Below, one piece after another: positions 23,973-34,844 of a stretch of 64,000 nt of DNA. The first letter of the stretch is position 1; every line of letters starts with the position of its first letter. The stretch covers positions 919,238 through 983,237 of the forward strand of contig NC_033624.1 in NCBI RefSeq assembly GCF_001540865.1. The letters are read 5' to 3'. A model generated the notes under the pieces. The model made no database searches and was not told where the DNA came from. It saw only the letters and a list, made by a program, of their open reading frames with translations. Source of the DNA: Ananas comosus. Taxonomy: Eukaryota; Streptophyta; Magnoliopsida; Poales; Bromeliaceae. The translations under genes and the position numbers were made by a program.

Positions 23973-24482
23973 CACTACAACAGAATTAGATTGTAGAAAC
24001 ATGTGTTTATGATATTTTTGTATAAGTGTCATATTTATACAAAAACTAAAAAAAATATATAATAATGCCTAAATATAAAATCCAATTCAACCAAAAAGAA
24101 ATGGTTATTCTAATCAACCCACCTCACACAGCCCATTCAGCCAGATTACAAACAAAAAAGAAAAAAAAAAAATCGATTACCATCTTCTTTTCTCCCTTCC
24201 TTAATCCGCTGAAATCCTAGACGAAAAGCCCTTCCCTTTCGTCCTCCTCCGCCACCGTAGCCAACGAGGTAGAGTTCCGGCGGTTGCTAAATGTTTAAAT
24301 AAGTGTTGGTAAATTAACAATACTATTTTTAGCTTATAGCTATACTCTTTAACTATCACTATATACCTAGTGATCCCACATATAGCAACACTTTGAAAAA
24401 TGTCGGTAATTTAGCTAGCAGCATTTTTTTCGATCTGTACCGATATTTAAAAATGTCGCTATATACCGTTTTTGTTGTAGTG
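23973..24482 (+). mobile_element. CACTA-type MITE, 510 bp, TSD AGT
   Basis: Begins CACTACAACAGAATTAG and ends CCGTTTTTGTTGTAGTG, with AGT at 23970-23972 and 24483-24485. The core (CCTCCTCCGCCACCGTAGCC) is GC-rich and shared with 11622. It lies 300 bp after the MYB stop. Confidence 0.9.
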
Positions 24483-24485
24483 AGT

Positions 24486-25035
24486 AAAGTTTTTATCCTT
24501 TGACCTTTGAATAAGAAGCACTATACTGTGAAGCATTCAATTTGTCTCCATAAATTTTAGCCGCCATTAAACGACGTGTTTAATATTAATATCCAACATT
24601 CGTGTGCTGTGTAGATTAAATTAGCAAGAGATTTTTGGTATCAGCACATAACATTATATTTTATAAATATTCAAGCTGTATCTATCGAAGTTCATTGATT
24701 TTCGAATAGATGTGAGCGGGTGACAATATATTCTCTCTTTTGACATACGACCAAATTTATAACATTAATTATTTCGACATCCCTGGGCCCACGGCCACAT
24801 CTCGTGATGTATTCGTGATGTATGTTTTTTTTTTTGTTTTCTTTAATTGGAAAAAAAACAGGAAATGAAGATAGTTTTTGTGTAATTTATTAAATGAGAA
24901 AAAAGTACATAATATTACTTTATATTCCAGTACGCAAGTAGGTTAAACAGTGTATACAAACATTCTAATAAAGTTTACACTAAGTCTTCTTATGGTCCTT
25001 ATTAACTCATTTGTCTTATCAATTATGTTTTTAAT
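24486..25035. other. AT-rich intergenic DNA
   Basis: No gene recognised. Confidence 0.5.
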
Positions 25036-25050
25036 TGTACTAAAATATGG

Positions 25051-25432
25051 CAGGTAAGAAGAGAATAAAAAGATTATCCTTACTGTCAGGCTGTCAGCTA
25101 TATGATGGGTAGTCTGAACTGAGAGAAATAACTTTATTTTCCAAATGAGATATCCCAATCCTTCACACTCGCTGGCTCGTGTGCAAGTTTATCTAAGTGA
25201 CTGGAGTAAATCCTACTGAGCATTGTCTACCAAGACTTTTTCCCGCTTATCGTTTTGTTTTATTTCTTTATTTCTTTTCTTTCCTTCTTTCTTTTTCCTT
25301 TTCTTTTGTTTGGCTGTTTCTACTCTGTTATCTAGGAGGCCGAGCTGCTTCTATCTTGTAAGCTTAATTTATTTTATTTAATGAATGAAGCAGCTACCTC
25401 ATTCTCCAAAAAAAAAAAAAGAAAAAAAAAAC
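25051..25432 (+). mobile_element. 5'-truncated LINE (L1-like) 3' end, 15-bp TSD
   Basis: A non-coding 382-bp insert ends in a long A-rich tail (25408-25431). It is flanked by perfect direct repeats TGTACTAAAATATGG at 25036-25050 and 25433-25447. The T/C-rich 3' UTR with AGGAGGCCGAGCTGC is typical of plant L1 3' ends. A processed host transcript is the alternative. Confidence 0.7.
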
Positions 25433-26007
25433 TGTACTAAAATATGGGAGGACTCATCTACCTAATTAGATTAGATCTACCTAATCTAATGTAGAATGAA
25501 TAGTTAAGGAACAAAAACTAAAGTAAAAAAATTATATCTAAGCAGGCTGAAAATGATTAAATCAGAAATTCACAAAAGAGAAACAAAGAGACAAAAGATC
25601 TTAATTAGAGTAGGGGCTAAGTTTCTCTTTCTGGTCAGTTAGAAGAATCTAAATGGAACTGAAATTTTATGTAATTCCAAAACTTGATCTTTTCTCGTGT
25701 ATTTCGCTATCTTTTTTGGACTTCTATATGCTACATTAGACTCAGTACAGTGAATGGACACTATGATCAGAATTACCAATAGTATTACTGAAACCGACCT
25801 CTCGAGTTATTTTGAAATTTTTAGATTTTTCTCTCCATTAATCAAAAGATTATTAGTACTCCTAAATTATTTTTTTTTGAGGAAGCTTTATAAGTAAGCT
25901 GTCATTTTAACTATATAACTAGTACTTATAGCGTTTTACTACTAAACATACAATTATTTGTTCTAATTATTTAAACTACATGCATGTTAGAAAATATATA
26001 TATATAT

Positions 26008-26120
26008 TTTTTGGACAAAATGGTGATATATTATTGATTTATCTATTTTTTAAACATAAACTTAGCTGAAAATATGAACTTAAAATTTCAGGTACTAACC
26101 ATCTAACTCTTTTGTCACTT
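26008..26120 (-). mobile_element. Degenerate SINE
   Basis: ATAAACTTAGCTGAAAATATG and ACTAACCATCTAACTC segments match the family on the minus strand. Confidence 0.6.
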
Positions 26121-26851
26121 GTGTTCGAGTTTGAAGTGAAGGCTTTTCTACTGAGGCTTAGAATTCTAACTTAACATCCTGACGTAGTTAAATTTTTTGA
26201 CATTTTATTTGTCTAATGTTATTTGTCTAATGTTACTGCCTCTGCAAGTGGAGTCTCAGTTTAATAATAACAAATGCTAAACTTCACCTTTAACTCACCA
26301 ACCACACCATAATCTAGATCATTCTATTGTAATAAATGCGCATAGCCGTTGGCAAAATGATATACGTTTAGCTACATGTCTCTTTGGCGTGAAAAGGCAG
26401 ATTAATTGTCTTTTCAACTTCATTTTCTCTCCTCAATTTAGAGTGAGAAAATTTGAATTTTTGAATGCGATATTAATTTGCCGTATATAACACTTATTCC
26501 TTTGCTCTTCTCTCACTGGAGGGCTTTATTAGATTATGCATCGTCCATTTGATTGAGAGGATTCGGAAATAAAATTTTGTCAAATTTAAGGAAACATTAG
26601 ACTTGTATTGTGCATATTTTGTCAATAGAACTCTTCCACACGTATGGAACTTCTATATATAAATAATATGCATATGTAAGACAAAATATGAATTCCACAT
26701 TTGAATGGAGAAAAAAATGATCTATCATTACTCATTTTATTGGTAAACGTACATGTAGTTGTCAATGTGGTTATTGAAAAGCCTAAAAACAAAAGAAAAA
26801 AAAAAAGTTAATTGGTGTCCTCCTCCGTTGTTTGTTTGTTTTTTGTTTTTT

Positions 26852-26890
26852 ATTTTTTTTTTGAGAAATAGGTAGCATGCTATCCACACC
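26852..26890 (-). mobile_element. SINE 3' tail fragment
   Basis: A T-run followed by GAGAAATAGGTAGCATGCTA only. Confidence 0.55.
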
Positions 26891-27010
26891 TCCTCCTTTG
26901 TTTTTCGTTTAATAATGAAGTATACCTACTCCGCCATTTATAGCATGTTTTGTTTATGTGGCACGTTCAATGTACTTGGTCAATGTCTGTTTTTTTTCTT
27001 TTTTTTTCTT

Positions 27011-27164
27011 TTTTTTTTAAAGATAGGTAGCACGTTACCCGATTCGCTTCGTTTATTTTATTTAGAAATAAACTTAGCTGGAAATATGAATCAACTAGGA
27101 TTCGAACTTTGGTCTCGGATACCAACCATCAAGCCCTTTGCCACTTGCTTTAGGGACGGTCGGT
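27011..27164 (-). mobile_element. SINE, near full length
   Basis: Minus-strand copy with box B complement GGATTCGAAC and terminal GGGACGGTCGGT. The TSD is unclear. Confidence 0.8.
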
Positions 27165-27406
27165 CATTGCCACATGATAAATTTGACCAGATTCAAAGTA
27201 TTTGTTCTTTCGTTATGTCCCAAATTCTCTTCTTCTTTTTCAATCTTGACAGAGTCAAAAATAAGATGCTATACCTATGTCTTTTGTAAAAAAATGTCGA
27301 TTTCTCACAAAAATAATATGCGTATATACGTATATACAATTTAGCTTATTCATTTTTGTCCTTATTAATGAAATTATCGCTAATTTGGCTTTAACTAAAA
27401 CTTTTA

Positions 27407-29423
27407 GGTATCGTTTGATTCGGGGATAAACAAAAAGTGACTATTCAAATTAAGGATAGTTATAAATTGAGGTATAAGGGGGATTAGATTAAATTTACGT
27501 TTGAATGAAAATTGGGTTATTTATGGGAATAAAAAAAATAGCGTTTGATTAGATAAGATGGAATAAGAAGGATAGTGAGTTTTTAGAAATAAAAAATAAT
27601 AATATTACCCTCTTATTATATTTGAATTTGAATTTTAAAATTTATATTTTTAAATTTAAAATTTTAACTTTGAAATTACAAACTTTGAAATTAAAATTTA
27701 AAATTTAAAATCTCTAATTTTAAATTCAAAATTTAAAATTTAAAATTTAAAATTTAAATTTAAGATCAAATTTAAATTTTAAAAATATAAAATATAAAAT
27801 TTTAAATTTTAGAAATTTAAATATCAAAATTTAAATTTAAAATTTAAAATTTAGAATATAAAAGAATAAACTTTAATTTTAAGATTACAAATTATAAATT
27901 TTAAAAAATTTAAAATTTAAATTTAAATTTTTTAAAATAAGAATAGGGATGGGAACAATTAATAAAAATAATTTATTATAAATATTTAAATAATAAATAT
28001 ATGTATTGAATATAGCTCAATTATAATTTTATAATAAAATAAATGTATTATATATATAACATAATATATTTATATAATTTAGTTTTAATGCAATTTATAA
28101 TTTTAATTAAGTTTTGAAATCTATTTCTCTACATTAAAGGAGGTTTCGGGGGACCTTGGCGTTGACACGTTGTCCCCCCCAAAAACCCCCACCAAAACAA
28201 AAAACCCCCCAAAACCCCCACTTTACTCTCTCTCCCTCTATATATATATATTATATATATATTATATATTATATAATAAATTGATATCCAATTTAAAATT
28301 TAGTACTTTTCCAAAATTTAAATTTTTATTTAAATTAATTTAAATATTTATTTTTAAATTTTAAAAACTTCAAAATTTAAAATTTTAAATCTCTAAACTC
28401 TATGAAATTAATTAATTAATTAATTTTATTAATAAATTCATTGTATATAATATAATTAATTAATATTATTAATAATACACGTAATAAATCGCATAATAAA
28501 ATCTAATTTGATCGATGTATAAAAAAATACATAATTTAAATTTGAGTAATATTTTAGAAATATAGTGCGTGTGTGTATAAATATAATTAATTTTATTAAA
28601 CAAATTCTTCCATTATTTTATTTCCCTTCTATTTATTTTTTTTAAATTATTTTGATATATTTATCACAAATCTTTTTTCGCATAAATCTTTATAAAATAA
28701 GTTGTCGTTTTAATAAATTTTATTTAAATAAAATTAACTATTAAATTATTTTTATATAACTTTTATTGAATTAATAGTTAGACTTATAAAATTATTTAAA
28801 AATATAAAAAACTAAAATTTATTAAAAAAAATTTTAAATCCGCAGCATCGCGCGGGTATTTCACTAGTTAAGCATTGGAAAAGCACTATTCCACCAAAAT
28901 GGTGGAATAGCAAATCTTTGCTATTCCGGGATAATTGGGAATAGCAAGTTAAAATTACAAATTATAAATTTTAAAAATTTTGAATTTAAAATTTTAAAAT
29001 TTTAAAATAAGAATAGGGATAGGAACAATTAATAAAAATAATTTATTATAATAAATTTATAATTTTTTAAAAAATTCTAATTAAACTTAAATTTTTAAAA
29101 AATAATTTATTATAATATTTAAATATAAATAATATGTATTAATATAGTACAATTAATAATTTTATAATAAAAATAATGTATTATAATATATAACATATTA
29201 TATTTATATAATTTAGTTTTAATTAAATTTATAATTTTCATGAAGTTTGAAATTAAGAATTAGAATACCACTATTTCACCAAAATAGTGGAATAGCAAAT
29301 CTTTACTATTCCGAGATAATCGGGAATAAAATATTTCGGTAAAAAATTGCCCCGTTTGGTGGAATAGCCGATAGCGGGGATAATTTTCTTTATCCCCGCT
29401 TATCCTCTGAACAAAACGGGGCC
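27407..29423. mobile_element. Harbinger/Tourist-like element, 2.0 kb, TSD TTA, internally duplicated
   Basis: The left end GGTATCGTTTGATTC and the right end (reverse-complemented) GGCCCCGTTTTGTTC form imperfect TIRs. TTA lies on both sides (27404-27406 and 29424-29426). The interior is extremely AT-rich with no transposase. A block near 27880-28119 plus 28868-28945 is repeated at about 28949-29320, including the ACTATTTCACCAAAATAGTGG hairpin. A Helitron sits inside the first copy. Confidence 0.65.
28120..28867 (+). mobile_element. Non-autonomous Helitron, 748 bp
   Basis: Begins TCTATTTCTCTACATTAAAG after A and ends GCGCGGGTATTTCACTAG before T, the A/T insertion and CTAG end typical of Helitrons, with a GC-rich stem just inside the 3' end. 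The duplicated host block at about 29245-29265 (TTTGAAATTAAGAATTAG) preserves the uninterrupted site, confirming both borders. No Rep/helicase. Confidence 0.85.
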
Positions 29424-29426
29424 TTA

Positions 29427-30452
29427 AGTGCTATAGGCCGTTTATGAGGAATAGTTATAGGTCCAAATAGCCCAGTAGTTTTGCAAACGTACAATCTCTG
29501 AGCCTATAAAGCCCACGTGTTTTTAGAATCTAATGAAAAATTGATGAATTTGGCGGGAAAAAAAATGTATTATATAATTCAATTATTATTTTTTTCTGAG
29601 ACTCAAAATTTATAAACGTAAATGTCGATATCCAATCATTTCATTTCTCGTTATTTTTGAAATTATGATTTTCAAATTATTTGTGGATAATTTAAATTAC
29701 TTGAATAGGGCGGAGAGTTAAACACCAAATTAGTTGTGAGATTTTTGTGGAAAATACAGTTAACTTTGATTAGCCAAGTAATGTAAGTTAATGAATTTGT
29801 AAATTTTGATAAATTGTAAACTCTGGAAGTTTGAAGTATACAATTTGGATAAAGTTCAGATGATTTTAATTTAATTTTTTTTTTCTTCTAAATCAGGCGA
29901 AATTTGACGAGTTTATCGGGTTTTGATCTCAAATATCCTACCCAACTTAGTTATCGGGTCGGATCCAATTTGAACACAGAGCATGATCTGATTGGAGAGA
30001 GAAAGCGCGCTAAAGGCCCAAAATTTTCCATTATTTCCCGCCAATACGATCACCTCAAATTTGTAGCGAGATCCCTAGACTTTAAATATTAGAACAAAGA
30101 TTCTTTCTTTCCTTTTTTAATATTTTCATATCAATCCTACATATTGGTTTTTTTTTTTTTTTTTTTTAATTCCTATCGAGCTACTTTTTAGTAGTGAACA
30201 GTAATATCTTTTTTTTTATTTTGAGTTATCATTTTATTTTTTCAATTTAAGATGCTTTTAAAGATCATGAAAATAGATTCTTTGATAAAAAGGATAAAAT
30301 TGTAATAAACAGAGGCTGTGTATGACATTTATAAGGGCGAAAGGATAAAAGTTAAAATTGCGAAGATACATGTAAAGTTTTTATCAGAGAAAATTTAGCA
30401 TATTTTTAAATTATCTGAACTGGAAGGGATCTGTATGTAAATTACCCTTTCC
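29427..30452. other. Intergenic DNA upstream of RPA3
   Basis: AT-rich with a T-run at 30150-30168. Probably contains RPA3 promoter DNA. Confidence 0.45.
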
Positions 30453-30460
30453 TATTTAAA
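30453..30460 (+). promoter_or_regulatory. TATA-like box of RPA3
   Basis: TATTTAAA about 25-30 bp before a pyrimidine-rich CCTCCACTCTCTCCC stretch that would be the transcription start region. Confidence 0.45.
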
Positions 30461-30479
30461 ACCCTTCTCCCCCCTCCAC

Positions 30480-32468
30480 TCTCTCCCTCTTCGGCGGCGA
30501 CGATCCAATTCCACCTCCACCATCGCCGAAGCTCGATTCCTCAGGTCAATCTCTCTCTCACTCTCTCTCTCTCTCTGGTTCTAAATCAAATGTATTGATT
30601 AGATTAGATCATGTTTGGAGTGTTTCCCCTCTATGATCGATCTCTTTTGCACCATTTTTAGTGTTTTTTTTTTTTTGTAGATTAAATGAATCTGATATTG
30701 ATCGGATTTCTCACTGTGTTGATCAGCGAATGCTTGTTCGAATTGTTGATCTGAGTATAATACCGATGTTTTTGTATGAATCTTTCCCTGTTGATCGATG
30801 TGATTTGGAGCAACGGGACTTAGAATTTATCTTTATTGATGATTTATTGGTGATTAACTAACTCAATACTTCTAATTATAACTGGATGTGATTTACCAAA
30901 GAGTTTTTTCATTAAGGACTCAAAAGGGGATTTGGAGAAAACCGGCTAAATTTGAATAAAACTTCTGAAAAGATCAATGGAATCTAAATTAGGCCTGCGG
31001 AAGAGGATATTTCCCTTTATGAGAAAGGGTGGAGATGTTAATAAACTGTTAGCTTGGAAATTGTGAGGAAATGGTAGATGGATAACACATGCTTTTATAT
31101 TGTTAAGTGTACTTGATCTTTTTTTTTTTTTTTTTTGTTTTTGTTTTTGCTTTTACAGAACTTCGTTGCATCAACTGTTGCGTGTTAATCAGTTCAAACG
31201 AGAATGCTGTTTGTAACATTTTATCTAATTTATTCGCTCCAAAAAGTTGAACAATTCTCTTTGTCTAGATTTAGTCGAGGGAGGAAAGATGTGATGATGA
31301 GGTTCTTTGCTATCTATTACACGAGGATTTTTAGCCTTTTCCGCCTTTGTTGTTAATATTTGCTTTTCCATTCAAGCTTTACAGTTTACCTCAGAAAGTG
31401 ATTTTGTGCATCTCATATCATAATCTTGTGAAAGACAGAAAAAGTGAAGATAGATCCAAGAGAGATGAGAATAGGACTTCCAAAGTAACTCTGAAATTTG
31501 TGGACTATAAATGGAAGCATATGATAAACTTAATTTTACCTTTCCTAGTTGATGTTCAGGACATGAAAAACTACTTGCACAATAATCTGCTGCTCAATAC
31601 TGATGTTTTCTGACAGCTCGCTAGAGAGATTGGATAAATCAAAGAATAAAATGATATGACAACCTTCAACTTTCAAGTGATATTCTTAGTGATCTTTAGT
31701 CATTTGCGCGTCGTTTCTTTCTGAAGTGTGGCATCACGATTTCATCAATTTGCATTTCTTGGTTCATTTTCATTATACACAGACGTTACATCTTTGAATT
31801 GGGCAAATGCTTAAAATGTGAAAAACTCTATTTCAATTTGAGGCTTCCGAGTTCACAGCAGAAGGATCCCGTTTCTTTACTGATATGGATCATGATGGTT
31901 TAATTGAAAATAATATAGCTCTCCAACGGGCCGCTAAGTAGATTTTATTGGTTGAAGGATCTGATTTACTTAATAGACTTCGAAAAGTTACATCATCTTT
32001 TTGTGGAATTGAGGGATATAACTTGTGCACAGAAGCTTTTGAACTGGCGGAAAATACATCATTTTTGTTATCTTTTATATATCAGTTCACGGTAGTATAG
32101 ATATCATTTTTGTCCGAATCTCTTCTTTTTCAAAAAAGGAAAAAGAAACATCCTACTTCAAAATTCAGTACTGTTTGACAATTTAGAATGTTCCTAGAGA
32201 AGGTTGCTATGTTATAATGAGAGGTAAGTTTAATTTAAGCTTCAATTGGGAAATCCAAGGATTAAACTAAATCATTATGTATTTGAGGGGTCTATAAGAT
32301 TTTAGGTTCAATATCTACCCATAAGATATATCCTTCAGGGAATACTGTTAATCGAGTCCTCATCTTTTGAGTGCTTGATAGTCCATATTATACATCGGCA
32401 GATTAAACTGCACATTATAGAATCATAATGAATTGCTGATATGATTCTGGAGGCTAAATTTGCAGATA
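30480..32468 (+). other. RPA3 5' UTR exon and 1.9-kb leader intron
   Basis: A GC-rich leader exon (about 30480-30544, ending CGATTCCTCAG before GT) is followed by an AT-rich intron ending TTTGCAG at 32465. The CDS ATG is 4 nt into the next exon. Introns in the leader are common in plant housekeeping genes; splicing here is inferred. Confidence 0.5.
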
Positions 32469-32996
32469 ATGGATACCTCAAGCCCTGCAGTATTTGTCAA
32501 TGGGGAGATCCTAAAGATGTATTTGGGGCGGAGAGTTCGTGCAGTGGTTCAAGTAATGCGAAATGAAGGTGGAGTCATTATAGGGCAATCCACTGATGGG
32601 TATCAGTTGACCATAAAAGGAGCTCAGTCTCTCCCTCTTTCGCATTTCGTCGAGGTTATAGGTGTTGCTGATGGAAATCAGTCCATTCGTGCTGAGATAT
32701 GCACTGACTTTGGCGACAATTTTGGTATATATACGCCTTCTCTTCTTTGTTTTTAGTTAGAAATTTGGTCCCTGAATATTGCAGTTCCTTTCCATCAAAA
32801 ATTGTTTTGGTATTGTCTATTTGCTTTTCTATAAATTGTAAAAGTTGTTCCGTACGTGTTCGTTACACATATAGATCAAACTTTTTATCTCTTAGTTTTG
32901 ATCATTCTAATTGACCTTTTACTTGTGGCAGATACTGTGTCGTACAATGGACTATGCCAACTTGCTAACGGTAAATTCAAAAACTTGTTTCTCTGA
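32469..32996 (+). CDS. RPA3: Replication protein A 14-kDa subunit (RPA3/RPA14), two coding exons, 106 aa
   Basis: Smallest subunit of the heterotrimeric single-strand DNA-binding complex RPA, needed for replication, repair and recombination in the nucleus. Its OB fold provides part of the trimerisation core. Exons 32469-32724 and 32932-32996 join in phase (codon split G/AT) to give 106 residues, the usual plant length. Family features seen: MDTSSPAVFVNGEIL start, RRVRAVVQVMR strand, FVEVIGVADGNQSIRAE, and the C-terminal YNGLCQLANGKFKNLF helix that pairs with RPA2. The start is fixed by the family's MDTS N-terminus. Nothing is broken. A partial decayed copy of the first coding exon lies at 33503-33640. 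Confidence 0.92.
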
Positions 32997-33502
32997 TGAA
33001 CCGGATGCCTGATCTCAGAAGATCTACTTAAGCAAAAGAAAGTTGGACGTCGCAAGCTGGGTACGTATATGGATATGGCATTTTGAGACTTTTGTTCTTC
33101 GAATATATTATGATTAGATGGAAAATTAGTATGGCTGTGATCTTTTATATTTCGTATTATGAGATGCTTGCTTATATTGTCAGTTGATACTGTTCTTAAG
33201 CTGTGTATATCGCCCTTTTGAGTGATATATTTACCGACTTGCTGGTCAGTGCGGCTAGCCTGCGGTGCTGGTGCAGCACCGACATGCGAAACTGCCCTAC
33301 TTGGTGGTTTCCGTCATCTCAGGCCACCCTTTGCGGAGTGGCTTAGTTGCCGCTTTTTTCGGTGGTTTCTCATAGATTGCTTTGGCACATTGACCAGATC
33401 CTGCTGAAGTGCAGGAGGAAAGCATGGCTGGCGATCGCCGTGCCTCCGTGCACTGATCACGCCTATCGATAGACAGTAAGCCACATTACTTCTTCAATAG
33501 TA
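32997..33502 (+). other. RPA3 3' region
   Basis: Probably 3' UTR. GGGTACGTA near 33059 could be a donor, with TTGCTGGTCAG near 33247 as acceptor, giving a spliced 3' UTR that would run into the GC-richer 33248-33480 stretch. Not proven. Confidence 0.35.
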
Positions 33503-33640
33503 CGATGGACACTGCAAACTTATGGACGGAGAGTTCGTGCAGTGGCTCCAGTTTTGCTAGTGAAGACGGAGAATTTATAGGGGAAGATCCACCGATGGGC
33601 ATCTTTTAGCCATAGGAGCTTAGGCTTCTCGCCATTTCAC
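33503..33640 (+). pseudogene. Partial decayed copy of the RPA3 coding exon
   Basis: The 19-nt stretch CGGAGAGTTCGTGCAGTGG starting at 33527 is identical to RPA3 exon sequence near 32527. It is followed by alignable GGAGAATTTATAGGG, CCACCGATGGGCATC and CCATAGGAGCTTAGGC, each with a counterpart in the same order in RPA3. Indels and a lost frame show it is not coding. It lies about 1 kb from its source, in direct orientation. Confidence 0.75.
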
Positions 33641-34253
33641 TGGGTCTGGCCTATCGGCCAGTGGGTCAATCAACAGGGTTTTCCCATTAGGCCTCTTAGG
33701 ATGGGATGGGTTGGACCGACTTTAATGATCGGAAACCATTTCGGGCCGGGTTTGGACCAATGCCCAACCCATTTTGACCTGTTCTAAGATTTGTCGGGAT
33801 GTATCCGGACTAAACTTTGACCCGGTCTTGACCCAACTCGCTCTCAAATTAGACCTACTAATGACTTTTCACAAGAAGGGCAGGTAGACAATTTTAACTG
33901 TCGCTGTCCATCTTTAAATATTAAACTCAAATCAAGAACAAGACAAAAAGAATCCAAAGCTTCATGGAGGCCCACCACAAAGGACNTAATGCTTCAGGTG
34001 CACACGTTCTAAGGAAAAGAAGCATCATAATAGGTATTTATTTATTGCAATTATCACCTTATCTGCTTTACTTTTTTTTTTTTTAAATCCTTTTATTTTA
34101 ATTATAGCACTGCTACTTGACTTCATCCATTCAAGGATTAATTTTATGATTCTAGTTTTATCATAATTTTATTTTTTTTAAAACTCAAAATTTTGAAAAA
34201 TTATTGATTTTTAAAAATGTGGAGTGATATGCAATTTATTTTTGACTGTACAG

Positions 34254-34295
<42 letters not shown>

Positions 34296-34844
34296 GGAAC
34301 CAGTACACGGAGCTGGGGACTCAGATTTATAGCATCCAAAACTATTATTCTGAAGTTTATTTTAGAAGTTTCTCTCAAAAAAAAAAAAAGAAGTTTATTT
34401 TAAAAGAATTATTTTAGAGCATTATAATCGGTTAATCACTCTCTGTTACATACTGAGACTAAAAACTGAACATGTTAACAGATTTACGATATCGTACAAG
34501 AAAATATTAGAAGAAATGGAAAAAGTCTAATGGTGGCCCTATATTTTAAGCTAACAAACAAGCTTCGCTTCCAACACAGCACGTGCATGTCGTCTCGCCG
34601 GCACATGTCTATTTCTAATCATCCCAAAACAAACATAATGCGAGAAAATGAACCAACAACAACGCCGATTAATTCTACTAATCTACTAAAATTCGTAATC
34701 ACACAATCAACACATTATTCTTAAATTTTCACCCTAATAAAAACTACCATTTATAAAATACATATACACCGCTTAGTTTAGGGATTTTGTTTCCACCGAA
34801 TACATATATTGGGTTTTAACTGCTAATTTTGCGGGAGGGATCGT
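33641..34844. other. Intergenic DNA between RPA3 and the DUF1645 gene
   Basis: 33650-33860 is rich in GGGT/GACC words of the kind seen in degenerate plant TIR elements; a (TA)n run lies at 34257-34291. One N at 33986. The last few hundred bases would include the DUF1645 3' UTR. Confidence 0.45.

Larger units (their letters stand above)
25448..27403. other. Intergenic DNA with three SINE copies
   Basis: AT-rich; apart from the SINE-derived parts listed separately, nothing recognised. Confidence 0.5.

Noticed and set aside
30661..30861. 66-codon ORF between the RPA3 leader exon and CDS
   Set aside because: Falls in the inferred leader intron; no known family.
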